Position numbers and translations under genes: made by a program. Below are positions 33,744 to 42,578 of a stretch of 46,979 bases of DNA, in pieces. The DNA lies in assembly GCA_946478975.1 (NCBI GenBank), contig CAMLEO010000015.1, positions 1 to 46,979 on the forward strand. Direction: 5' to 3'. Position 1 is the stretch's first letter. The number at the start of each line of letters is the position of its first letter. This DNA is from an uncultured Steroidobacter sp. GTDB taxonomy: Bacteria; Pseudomonadota; Gammaproteobacteria; Steroidobacterales; Steroidobacteraceae. A model generated the notes under the pieces. That model was not told the DNA's origin, did no database searches, and saw only the letters and a program-made list of their open reading frames with translations.

Positions 33744-33772
33744 TTGACAGCGTTAACAGCGACTCCTAGCAT
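33744..33772 (+). promoter_or_regulatory. Sigma70-type promoter of the receptor/hydrolase operon
   Basis: TTGACA at 33744-33749, a 17-base spacer and TAGCAT at 33767-33772 form a strong sigma70 promoter. Transcription would begin near 33779, leaving an untranslated leader of about 117 bases before the receptor ATG at 33896. Confidence 0.65.
33745..33758. promoter_or_regulatory. LacI-type operator TGACAGCGTTAACA overlapping the -35 box
   Basis: The 14 bases fit the LacI/GalR pattern TGnnAnCGnTnnCA at every fixed position, with the central CG. The site covers most of the -35 box and half of the spacer, so binding would repress. The same DNA also reads as a 9-bp direct repeat, GCGTTGACA and GCGTTAACA. 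Two LacI genes end 105 bases upstream. Confidence 0.6.
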
Positions 33773-33895
33773 CGATTCGAGCCTGAAGGCGGCCACGGTC
33801 GGCGCACCCAGGCGGAACAAACATATCAATTAGGAAACATCGCATCGGCGCGGCTACGGCACGCGTCGAGCATGCTCCAAAAAACCGGGGGAAAC

Positions 33896-36800
33896 ATGGC
33901 ACCGCTGCTGTCGTCGCGTGCGTGCGCGCGTCGTTCGCGAATATCTTTGGCTGTGCTTTCGGCGTTGGGCCTGGTGGAGGCGGCCGCGCAGACCGCCGAC
34001 GATAAACCGCTGGAGGAAGTCACCGTCACCGCGACCGGCACGAATATTTCGGGCATTGCGCCGGTCGGCAGCGAAGCGCTGGCGATCGATCGCGACGAAA
34101 TGTTGTCGATCGGCGCCAATAACATTGCCGACGTGGTTCGCAAGCTGCCGCAGATTCAGAACCTGGGGTTCGATGAGACCAGCCGCGGCGGCAATTCGAC
34201 GAGCGACACCGGCGGCAACGCAACGCGCGGCAACTCCATCAATCTGCGCGGCATCGGTCAGAACGCGACGCTGGTGCTGGTGGATGGACATCGGCTCGCA
34301 CCGGCGGGCACCCAGACTTCGTTCTACGAAGCGATTCAAGTTCCAATCGCGGCCGTCGAGCGCGTCGAGGTCATCGCCGACGGCGCTTCCGCGATCTATG
34401 GCTCGGATGCGGTCAGCGGCGTCGTCAACTTCGTGCTGCGCAAGGATTTCGAAGGCATGGAGGTGAGCGGACGTTACAACGTCAATCGATACAGCAGCGA
34501 TTGGGCAGCGAGCATGCTCGGCGGCACCAGCTGGCAGCTCGGTTCGCTCGGACGCGGCAACGTGATCGCGAGCTTCGAGCAGGTCGACCAGGAGCCGTTG
34601 CGGCGTGGCGAGCTGCGCTGGTTCAGGCAGGATTTGCGAGCGCTCGGCGGCCCGGACAACCGAGTGATTCCCGGCAGCATCACGCCCGGCAATCCTGGAA
34701 ATATTTCCGTGAGCACCACGCCGCTCGCGCCCCAGTTTCTGCCGCCGAATCCGCCCGGGCCGACCAACGCTTTGTTTCCCGACGCGGGAACGAATACGCT
34801 TTATGGACTGCCGGCCGGCAACGGCCAGGGAATCACGTACTCACAACTGGGAGTGAATCGACCGAATCTGCTCGATCGCTCGGATTTCGAGGACTATCTG
34901 TCCGACACCGGCCGCAAGCACGTGACCTTGTTCGTCAACCAGCAGCTCGGGTCCCGGCTGTCGGGTTACTACCAGGGTTTCTATGTAAAGCGCGATACGT
35001 TCACTCATACGTTCTACAGCCAGCAGGCGAGCGGAGCGCCGACGGTCACTGTGCCTGCCAATCTCACCACCGCGAACGGCGGTTCAGTGCCGAATCCGAA
35101 TTACATTTATGGCATTCCCAACACGGTGCAACCGCCTGGACCGTTCGGTGCCGGCGGACCGCAGCCGCTGACGGTGCAGTACAACTTTAGTGCGCACATG
35201 CCGCCGGGCTACAAAGTCGGTAACGACACTTGGGACGAAACTTTCTCGCACACAGTGGGTTTGCGGGCCGACCTTCCCGGTGCCTGGAATGCGGACTGGT
35301 ACTACACGTATGGAACAGTCGAAAACTGCGGCGTGTGTTATCTCGACTCGTTCGTCAACGCCGATGCGGGCAACGCGCTTCAGCGTGCGGTCAATGAAGG
35401 TTTCATCAATCCGCTCAGCAGCGAGCCACTCACGGAAGCGCAATGGGATCGCATCCGCGGTTCGAACATCCAGACGGCGCAGAATCGTTTGAACGATACG
35501 GTGTTGAAGTTCGACGGCCCGCTGTTCAACGTGCCCGCGGGCGAAGTCAAGATGGCCGTCGGCGCGCAGTACACGGTGCTCAACAACAAGGTGCAGAACG
35601 GGGCGCAGCGCTCGCCGACATTCATCGGCCAGACGCCCGCCTTCGGCAGTCCCGATATTTTCGTATGGGATGCGGGCTCGGACACGACGCGCTACCAGAA
35701 TGCGGGCTTCGTCGAGCTGTTCGTGCCGGCGGTCGCGCCCGAGCACGAAGTGCCGGTCGTGCGTTCGCTGAACTTCAGCGCCGCCGTGCGCTACGACGAT
35801 TACTCCGATTTCGGCTCGACCACCAATCCCAAGCTGGGTTTCACATGGGAGCTGGTGCGCGGATTCTCACTTCGCGGATCGTGGGGAACGTCGTTCCGCG
35901 CGCCAAACATTCCGGAGACGGACAACGGCGTGTTCTCAGTCACCGCTCCGCTGCCTGGCTTCATTGTGACCAATAATTCCGGTGATCCCACGCTGTTGCC
36001 CGCTGGCAGCAATGTGCTGCTCAGGATTGGCGGCAATCCAAAACTGAAGCCGGAGGAAGGCGAGACGTGGTCGTTCGGGTTCGACTGGTCGCCCGAGTTC
36101 CTGGCCGGACTGCGGGTCGCGGGCACGTACTATCGAGTGCAGTACGACAGCCGCATCGTTTCGCCGCCGGCACTGCAGTTCCTGGCCAATCCTCGCAACC
36201 GCCAGACTTTCGATGCGTTCATCACGCGAGTTCCACAGGTTGCCGGATGTAACAGGGACGATCGCTCGACGTGGCATCCAGCAGTGCGCGATGCATACGA
36301 GAACCCGCCGATCGAGCATCTGCGGCGCGGGTTTTTGTACGGGATCGAGAACTGGAGCAATCCCAACATCGATATTTGCAACATCAGCCTGATTCTCGAC
36401 GGCCGTAACATCAACGCAGCCGGGACCTTGCAGGACGGCGTCGATCTGCAGCTGGGCTATTCTTTCAATGCGCTGGCCTCGTTCTGGAACGCGGGGCTGG
36501 TGGCCAGCAGGATTCTGACCAACGAGCAGACATTCATCGCCGGCGCGCCGACCGAGGACATTCTCGACCGCGTCAACTTTCCGGTGGACCTGCGGGCTCG
36601 CGCCAGTCTCAGCTGGGCGCGGGCGGGCTGGAACGCGAGTGTGTTCGGCAACTATGTCGATGGCTACAGAAACGACATTCCACCGAACGTGGGCGGCGTG
36701 CCGCAGGCGCCATCGGACGTTCCATCCTGGACCACGTGGGACATCAGCGTTGGCTACAGCGTGCCCGAGGGTGCAGGTCCCATCCTCGATGGCATTCGCG

Positions 36801-36943
36801 CGGTCGTCAACGTTCAGAACGTGTTCGATCGCGATCCACCCACCGTGCTGATCGCCAGCGGCGGCGGCTCGGTGGCGATGGATGCGCGCAATCACAATCC
36901 ATTCGGGCGCATTTTCCAGTTCAGCTTGACCAAGAGGTTTTAA
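33896..36943 (+). CDS. TonB-dependent receptor of the hydrolase operon
   Basis: A large outer-membrane receptor of 1015 residues. The start at 33896 is chosen because a GGGGGA run lies just upstream; the ATG at 33872 adds eight residues and has no ribosome site. The signal peptide is at about 1-31 (SLAVLSALGLVEAAA), the TonB box EEVTVTA at 40-46, the plug has INLRGIGQNATLVLVDGHR and DGASAIYGSDAVSGVVNFV, and the barrel ends in KRF with terminal Phe. It is first in the operon with an esterase, a glycosidase and a polyester hydrolase; only 6 bases separate it from the esterase. It likely imports a fragment released by those enzymes. Confidence 0.93.
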   Translation: MAPLLSSRACARRSRISLAVLSALGLVEAAAQTADDKPLEEVTVTATGTNISGIAPVGSEALAIDRDEMLSIGANNIADVVRKLPQIQNLGFDETSRGGNSTSDTGGNATRGNSINLRGIGQNATLVLVDGHRLAPAGTQTSFYEAIQVPIAAVERVEVIADGASAIYGSDAVSGVVNFVLRKDFEGMEVSGRYNVNRYSSDWAASMLGGTSWQLGSLGRGNVIASFEQVDQEPLRRGELRWFRQDLRALGGPDNRVIPGSITPGNPGNISVSTTPLAPQFLPPNPPGPTNALFPDAGTNTLYGLPAGNGQGITYSQLGVNRPNLLDRSDFEDYLSDTGRKHVTLFVNQQLGSRLSGYYQGFYVKRDTFTHTFYSQQASGAPTVTVPANLTTANGGSVPNPNYIYGIPNTVQPPGPFGAGGPQPLTVQYNFSAHMPPGYKVGNDTWDETFSHTVGLRADLPGAWNADWYYTYGTVENCGVCYLDSFVNADAGNALQRAVNEGFINPLSSEPLTEAQWDRIRGSNIQTAQNRLNDTVLKFDGPLFNVPAGEVKMAVGAQYTVLNNKVQNGAQRSPTFIGQTPAFGSPDIFVWDAGSDTTRYQNAGFVELFVPAVAPEHEVPVVRSLNFSAAVRYDDYSDFGSTTNPKLGFTWELVRGFSLRGSWGTSFRAPNIPETDNGVFSVTAPLPGFIVTNNSGDPTLLPAGSNVLLRIGGNPKLKPEEGETWSFGFDWSPEFLAGLRVAGTYYRVQYDSRIVSPPALQFLANPRNRQTFDAFITRVPQVAGCNRDDRSTWHPAVRDAYENPPIEHLRRGFLYGIENWSNPNIDICNISLILDGRNINAAGTLQDGVDLQLGYSFNALASFWNAGLVASRILTNEQTFIAGAPTEDILDRVNFPVDLRARASLSWARAGWNASVFGNYVDGYRNDIPPNVGGVPQAPSDVPSWTTWDISVGYSVPEGAGPILDGIRAVVNVQNVFDRDPPTVLIASGGGSVAMDARNHNPFGRIFQFSLTKRF

Positions 36944-36949
36944 TCGACC

Positions 36950-38503
36950 ATGACTCCTCGAAAACTCACGAAGCTCTCCGCTACGTTGGCCTTGCTGGCG
37001 GCGACCAGTGCTGCGTTTGCCGGCACCGATCGCGCCACAGTTCACACTGGAGAGTTGCAAGGAAAGACAGATGCCGGAGTCGTGGCATTCAAAGGCATCC
37101 CGTTCGCGGCGCCGCCGGTCGGCGAGTTGCGCTGGAAGCCGCCGCAACCGGTGCAGCCCTGGTCTGGAGTGCGTTCAGCCTCGACGTATGGGGCGGACTG
37201 CATGCAAGAGCCGTTTCCTGGCGATGCCGCGCCGCTGGGTGTGACACCGGCCGAGGATTGTTTGTATGTAAATGTGTGGCGGCCGGCGGCGAACGTCACA
37301 AAGGCGCCGGTCATGGTGTGGATCTATGGCGGAGGATTCGTGAACGGCGGCAGCTCGCCTGCGGTTTATGACGGCAGCGAGTTCGCGAAGAGCGGCGTGG
37401 TGCTGGTGAGCTTCAACTATCGTCTCGGAAATTTCGGTTTCTTTGCCCACCCGGCATTGAGCGCGGAGCAGCCGGACCAGCTGCGCGGCAACTATGGATT
37501 GATGGACCAGATCGCGGCACTTCACTGGGTCCAGAAAAACATCGCAGCGTTTGGCGGCGACCCGGGCAATGTCACCATCTTCGGCGAGTCGGCCGGCGGC
37601 ATGTCGGTGAACATGCTGCTGACTACGCCGCTAGCAAAGGGTTTGTTTCATAAAGCGGTGGTGGAATCCGGCGGCGGCCGCAGCATGATGCGATCGCGCC
37701 GGCTGCAAGGAGGCGACGACTCGGCCGAAGCGCAGGGCGTGCGCCTGGCCAAACATTTCGGCATCGAGGGCAATGACGGGCAGGCGCTGGCAAAGTTGCG
37801 GGCCATTCCTGCCGACCAGTTGAAGCTGAGCATGATGCGCATGAGCGACCCGAACTATGTCGGCGGGCCCATGTTCGACGGCAAGATCGTGCTCGGTGAG
37901 CCGGCAAAATTGTATGCAGAAGGCAAGGGCGCGCCGGTGCCGGTGATGCTCGGCGCAACCAACAACGACATTGGCTTCCCGCAGGCGAAGTCGTTGGACG
38001 AGTTGTATGCGTTGTTCGGCGACAAGGCTGCGGCTGCGCGCGCAATGTATCCCTCGAACGGCAACGATTTCCCGCAAGTTTATATGCGCGTGGGCGGAGA
38101 TCAGATGATGGTCGAGCCGGCTCGTTACATTGCCCGCGTACTGACCGCAAGGGGGCAGCCGGCTTATCACTTCCGCTTCTCGTATGTCGCCGAGTCGATG
38201 CGGCAGAGCTGGCCCGGCGCTCCGCACGCCACCGAGATTCCCTATGTGTTCAATACCGTCGCTGCGAGGTACGGCAAGGACCTGACTGCGAAGGACGCCG
38301 CGATGGCCAAAGCGGTCCACGAATATTGGGTCAGCTTTGCGAAGGACGGCAAGCCGCGCGCCAAGGATGCTCCCGTGTGGGAGCCCTACGATCCGAAACG
38401 CGACGTGATCATGGATTTCACCAATGAGGGCCCGGTCGCCCGGCCCGATCCATGGAAGGTGCGGCTCGATCTGACCGAGAGCCTGCACGCCGCACGGGAA
38501 TAG
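36950..38503 (+). CDS. Exported type B carboxylesterase
   Basis: An alpha/beta-hydrolase of the carboxylesterase type B family, 517 residues, with a signal peptide at about 1-24 (cleavage after AFA). The oxyanion-hole loop GGGF is at 127-130, the nucleophile Ser214 is in GESAGG, and the catalytic histidine is probably His426 in the GAPHATE stretch. The EDCLYVNVW motif of the family is present at 102-110. It would cleave ester bonds of small or aromatic esters in the periplasm or outside the cell; feruloyl- and nitrobenzyl-type esterases share this fold. Coupled to the receptor upstream (6-base gap). Substrate not known. Confidence 0.92.
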   Translation: MTPRKLTKLSATLALLAATSAAFAGTDRATVHTGELQGKTDAGVVAFKGIPFAAPPVGELRWKPPQPVQPWSGVRSASTYGADCMQEPFPGDAAPLGVTPAEDCLYVNVWRPAANVTKAPVMVWIYGGGFVNGGSSPAVYDGSEFAKSGVVLVSFNYRLGNFGFFAHPALSAEQPDQLRGNYGLMDQIAALHWVQKNIAAFGGDPGNVTIFGESAGGMSVNMLLTTPLAKGLFHKAVVESGGGRSMMRSRRLQGGDDSAEAQGVRLAKHFGIEGNDGQALAKLRAIPADQLKLSMMRMSDPNYVGGPMFDGKIVLGEPAKLYAEGKGAPVPVMLGATNNDIGFPQAKSLDELYALFGDKAAAARAMYPSNGNDFPQVYMRVGGDQMMVEPARYIARVLTARGQPAYHFRFSYVAESMRQSWPGAPHATEIPYVFNTVAARYGKDLTAKDAAMAKAVHEYWVSFAKDGKPRAKDAPVWEPYDPKRDVIMDFTNEGPVARPDPWKVRLDLTESLHAARE

Positions 38504-38587
38504 CTTTCAGCAGAGCTGTTCGAGATCGATCAGGGCGGGCTGCCTCGCGCGGCCCGCTGCGGGATGACTTTTTCTCCAGGAATCAGC

Positions 38588-41152
38588 ATGAAAAGAATCC
38601 TTCTGGCAGCGTTGAGCACCTTGTCGATGGCGGCGGCGCACGCGAGCGACCCGCCAGACGAGATCGAGCAACGCGTTCAAACCATTCTTGCGCAGATGAC
38701 GATCGAGGAGAAGATCGATCTGCTCGGCGGCGTCAACGGTTTCGATGTGCACGGCGTGCCGCGTTTAGGTGTGCCGGTGATGGCGACAGCAGACGGACCG
38801 TTCGGTGTTCGCAGAAGTGCGCGATCGAACGTCATGGTCGGCGGCATTGGACTGGCCGCCACTTGGAACGTCGAGCTGGCGCAGACCGTGGGTCGGGAGA
38901 TCGGACGCGATGCGCGAGCGCGCGGCGTGCATTTCTATCTCGCGCCGGGTGTGAACATCTATCGCTCGCCTCTGAACGGTCGCAACTTCGAGTACCTGGG
39001 CGAAGATCCATTTCTGGCAGCGCGGATCGCCGTCAGCGCCATCGAAGGCGTTCAGAGCCAGGGCGTGGCCGCCACCGTCAAACATTACCTCGGTAACAAC
39101 TCGGAGTTCTCGCGTCACGCGACCAATGCCGTCATCGATGAGCGCACGGCACGCGAAATCTATCTGCCGGCGTTCGAGGCGGCGGTAAAACAAGCGCACG
39201 TCGGCGCGGTGATGACCAGTTACAACCTCGTCAATGGCGAGCATATGTCGGCGAACCGACATTTCAACGTCGACGTGCTCAAGCGGGAATGGGGCTTCCA
39301 GGGCGTTGCGATGTCGGATTGGGACGCGACGTACGATGCGCTCGCGGCCGCGAACGGCGGTTTGGATCTCGAGATGCCCTTCGGCAAATACTTCAATCGC
39401 CAGCAGCTGCTGCCGCTGGTGCGCGAAGCCAAAGTCACGACAGCCACCATCGATGACAAGGTGCGTCGCATTCTGCGCACTGCTGCTCGATTCGGATGGC
39501 TGGACCGCGATCAGCTCGATCCGACGATTCCGCGTTACAACGCGCAGGGTAGGGAAGCGGCGCTGCAGACCGCGCGAGAAGGCATGGTGCTGCTGAAGAA
39601 TGCGGGCGAGGTGCTGCCGTTCTCGAAGCAGAAGATCAAACGCATCGCCATCATTGGTCCCAATGCATATCCAGCGGTGCCGCATGGTGGCGGCAGCGTC
39701 ACCGTTGCGCCGTTCGAAACCGTCAGTTTCCTGGAAGGGTTGAGCAGACATTTGGGGACAGCCGTGGATGTGCATTATCTGCGCGGGCTTCCGGATCTGC
39801 GCCGTATTGCCGCCACTACTAAATTCACCACGGCTGCAACCGGCGGTGCGCCGGGGCTCAATGTGGAAATGTTTGAAAACGTGGACCTGAGCGGCAGTCC
39901 GGTGCGGACGCGCGTGGATCGCGCCATCAACCAAGGCGCGCCTTTCGACCTCGGGCCATTCGCGACCGGTGAGATGTTCTTTGATCTGAGCGCGGCTTCC
40001 ATGTCCATGCCGAAGCCGGTGTCGACGCGATGGACAGGTTACTTCACGCCTGTTGCGCCGGGTGCGCACGATGTCTTCATTCAATTGGGTGGGTTCTCGC
40101 GCGTCTTCGGCTTTCGCCTGTACGTGGACGATCAGCTGGTGGCCGATCGTTGGGAGCAGAAAAGAGCGGCGCTGGATCAAGTGCAGCTGCAGCTCGCAGC
40201 CAAACCTCACAAAATCGTCGTGGAACATCGCAGTGAAAGCGGCGGATTCTTTGGCGACGCCTTCATTCGCGTCGGCATCGTGAAGCAAGGCAGCTGGGTG
40301 GACGACGCGGTCGCGAAGCTCGCGAGCAGCGTGGATGCGGTGGTGCTCGCTGTCGGCTTCGATGCGACCAGTGAGGCTGAAGATTGGGATCGCACCTTCG
40401 CGTTGCCCGCCGGTCAGGATGAGCTGATCCAAAAGGTGAGCGCCGCCAACAAAAACACCGTCGTCGTTGTGACATCCGGCGGCGCCGTCGATATGAACGG
40501 CTGGCTCGATCGCGTCCCAGCGGTGCTGCAGGCCTGGTATCCGGGACAAGAAGGCGGCACGGCGCTCGCGGAGATCTTGTTCGGCGACGTGAATCCTTCC
40601 GGACATCTGCCGGCGACCTTTGAAAAGCGCTGGCAAGACAATCCGACTTACGCGAGCTACTACCCGGCGGCCGGCGGTCATGACGTGATCTACCGAGAAG
40701 GCGTGTTCGTCGGTTATCGCGGCTACGAGAAGCAAGGTACGAAGCCGCAGTTCCCGTTCGGACACGGGCTCTCCTATACATCTTTCAAGCTCGACGGTTT
40801 GAAAGTGCAGCCGCGCGCCGCGTCCTCGGACGTGCTGTTCGATGTTTCCTTCACCGTGACCAACACCGGCGACCGGGCGGGTGCCGCGGTTCCGCAGATA
40901 TATGTTTCCGATCGTCAGTCGCGCGTGATGCGGCCGCCGAAGGAGCTGAAAGGATTTTCCAAGGTCATGCTCCAGCCGGGCGAGTCACGCGAGGTGACGA
41001 TACCGCTCGACGGGCGCGCGTTTGCTTATTACGACACGAAGTCGAGGAAGTGGCGAGCCGATGCCGGAACCTACGGTGTCCTGGTCGGCAGCTCGTCGGA
41101 GCGGATCGAGCTGACAGGCGAGGCTAAATTGCAGAGGTCACTCGCACCGTAA
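38588..41152 (+). CDS. GH3 family beta-glycosidase with PA14 insert
   Basis: A glycoside hydrolase family 3 enzyme of 854 residues. The ATG at 38588 is chosen for the AGGA 7 bases before it and the signal peptide at about 1-20. The N-terminal TIM-barrel domain has KHYLGNN (165-171) and nucleophile Asp244 in the AMSDWD stretch. The C-terminal sandwich domain probably carries the acid/base Glu598 in AEDWDR. A PA14-like domain is inserted at about 423-565 (MFENVDLSGSP, WTGYFTPVAPG, LYVDDQLVADRW), and a fibronectin III-like domain closes the protein. PA14 inserts usually tune sugar specificity. Beta-glucosidase is the commonest activity, but xylosidase or other beta-glycosidase activity is possible. 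Confidence 0.93.
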   Translation: MKRILLAALSTLSMAAAHASDPPDEIEQRVQTILAQMTIEEKIDLLGGVNGFDVHGVPRLGVPVMATADGPFGVRRSARSNVMVGGIGLAATWNVELAQTVGREIGRDARARGVHFYLAPGVNIYRSPLNGRNFEYLGEDPFLAARIAVSAIEGVQSQGVAATVKHYLGNNSEFSRHATNAVIDERTAREIYLPAFEAAVKQAHVGAVMTSYNLVNGEHMSANRHFNVDVLKREWGFQGVAMSDWDATYDALAAANGGLDLEMPFGKYFNRQQLLPLVREAKVTTATIDDKVRRILRTAARFGWLDRDQLDPTIPRYNAQGREAALQTAREGMVLLKNAGEVLPFSKQKIKRIAIIGPNAYPAVPHGGGSVTVAPFETVSFLEGLSRHLGTAVDVHYLRGLPDLRRIAATTKFTTAATGGAPGLNVEMFENVDLSGSPVRTRVDRAINQGAPFDLGPFATGEMFFDLSAASMSMPKPVSTRWTGYFTPVAPGAHDVFIQLGGFSRVFGFRLYVDDQLVADRWEQKRAALDQVQLQLAAKPHKIVVEHRSESGGFFGDAFIRVGIVKQGSWVDDAVAKLASSVDAVVLAVGFDATSEAEDWDRTFALPAGQDELIQKVSAANKNTVVVVTSGGAVDMNGWLDRVPAVLQAWYPGQEGGTALAEILFGDVNPSGHLPATFEKRWQDNPTYASYYPAAGGHDVIYREGVFVGYRGYEKQGTKPQFPFGHGLSYTSFKLDGLKVQPRAASSDVLFDVSFTVTNTGDRAGAAVPQIYVSDRQSRVMRPPKELKGFSKVMLQPGESREVTIPLDGRAFAYYDTKSRKWRADAGTYGVLVGSSSERIELTGEAKLQRSLAP

Positions 41153-41214
41153 TGACGTGAACGGTTCGCCGGTTGGAGATGCTCTTCACATGGCTGTATC
41201 AAAGGAGATTGCTC

Positions 41215-42570
41215 ATGCCAAGGGAATATCAGGGAAAGCATCAGCACAGCGTTCGCGACCGGCGAACCGGATCGTTGGCAGTTGCCGCCGGACTGTTGCT
41301 CGGGTCCTTCGGTGCGCACGCTCAGACTGTGATCTTCAGCGAGAGCTTCAACGTCGGCCTGGGATCATTCACGCCGGAGGGTATAGTCAATGGCGGTGCG
41401 ACCGGCGCCAGCATGCACGGTCGTGCGCAGGGAGGCTCGTGGATCACGTCGCCTGCGATCAACACCGTCGGGCGCACTAATCTCACATTGACATGGACGC
41501 AGATGTGCCTGAACAGCGACGCCGGCGAGGGATGCGCCGTTTTATATTCAACCAACAACATCAATTGGAATGTGCTCTACACGACGCCATACGCGCCCTT
41601 CAACTCGCCGGCGAGCGTGACGCTGCCGGCGGCCGCGAATAATCAATCGCAGCTGCGCCTGCGTTTTCAGCGCGTCGCCAATTCGCTCGAAGAAGTCTAC
41701 GACGTCGACAACATTACTTTGACGGCCGGTGGCACGGGCGGCGGCAGCGGCTGCACTGGCACTCCGGCGACGTTGCCAGCCCCGACGGTGGCATTGCTGG
41801 AAGCCAATGCCGGGCCGTTGGCCACCGGCACTTACGTCGTCCCCAATCCGAGCGGCTACGGCAGCGGCACGATCACCTATCCCACCAGCGGCAATTGTTA
41901 TCCAGGTGTGGTCCTCATGCCGGGTTATCAGGGCACGCAGCAGAACCTGCAATGGCTGGGACCTCGGCTGGCCTCGTGGGGATTTACCGTGATCAACGTG
42001 GGCACGACGACGCTGAGCGACGATCCCAACAGTCGGGCAACACAGATTCGAAATGCCGGCACGCAGTTGCTGAGTCTCAGTGCGAGCACGGGCAATCCGG
42101 TGTCGAACAAGGTCAGAGGCGTAACATCCGCGAGCGGCCTTGGCGTGTCGGGTCATTCGATGGGCGGCGGCGGCACGATGGTGGTGTTGCGCGACGATCC
42201 GAGATTCACGACCGGCATTCCGTTGGCCCCGTACTATCCGAATGGAAATTTCAGCGGTGTGACCAAGCCGACCTTCTTCCTCGTCTGCGCGAGCGATGTG
42301 GCCGCGCCCGGCAATACGTATGCGAAGCCCTGGTACAACAGCATGGCAGGCGCCGAGAAGTTATATATGGGCGTTCCGGGGGATCACCTGTGCCCGATGA
42401 CGGGCTATGGCAACAAGGCCAAGCAGGGTAAATATGTGGTTGCATGGTTCAGCCGTTGGCTCAAGGGCGACACCGGGTACTCGCAATTCCTGTGCACGGA
42501 TGCAATCCGCAACGTCGACAAGAACAATCCGTCCATCGTGACCGAATGGATGGATACCTGCCCGTTCTGA
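41215..42570 (+). CDS. IsPETase/cutinase-like secreted polyester hydrolase with N-terminal beta-sandwich domain
   Basis: A 451-residue exported hydrolase. The start at 41215 follows AAAGGAG at 41201-41207; an upstream ATG at 41173 lacks this. The signal peptide ends near AHA (37). A ~130-residue beta-sandwich (38-171) with cysteines 98 and 107 leads through a Gly-rich linker to an alpha/beta-hydrolase of the PETase/cutinase type: Ser315 in GHSMGGGG, Asp361, His391, oxyanion-side Tyr238 in MPGYQG, and the GPRLASWGF stretch shared with IsPETase. Cys358 and Cys393 sit where the active-site disulfide of IsPETase lies; Cys427 and Cys449 match the C-terminal one. At the IsPETase positions Trp159, Trp185 and Ser238 it has His314, Tyr340 and Leu392. 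Probable natural substrate: a polyester such as cutin or suberin. Confidence 0.87.
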   Translation: MPREYQGKHQHSVRDRRTGSLAVAAGLLLGSFGAHAQTVIFSESFNVGLGSFTPEGIVNGGATGASMHGRAQGGSWITSPAINTVGRTNLTLTWTQMCLNSDAGEGCAVLYSTNNINWNVLYTTPYAPFNSPASVTLPAAANNQSQLRLRFQRVANSLEEVYDVDNITLTAGGTGGGSGCTGTPATLPAPTVALLEANAGPLATGTYVVPNPSGYGSGTITYPTSGNCYPGVVLMPGYQGTQQNLQWLGPRLASWGFTVINVGTTTLSDDPNSRATQIRNAGTQLLSLSASTGNPVSNKVRGVTSASGLGVSGHSMGGGGTMVVLRDDPRFTTGIPLAPYYPNGNFSGVTKPTFFLVCASDVAAPGNTYAKPWYNSMAGAEKLYMGVPGDHLCPMTGYGNKAKQGKYVVAWFSRWLKGDTGYSQFLCTDAIRNVDKNNPSIVTEWMDTCPF

Positions 42571-42578
42571 ACCGCCAT

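Noticed and set aside
38765..40765. 666-codon open frame on - inside the GH3 gene
   Set aside because: Antisense to a GH3 enzyme with intact catalytic motifs; the translation is Arg/His-rich and low in structure signals.
41173..41214. Earlier start for the PETase-like gene
   Set aside because: The later ATG has a near-perfect ribosome site and a clean signal peptide; the earlier one would place extra residues before the signal.
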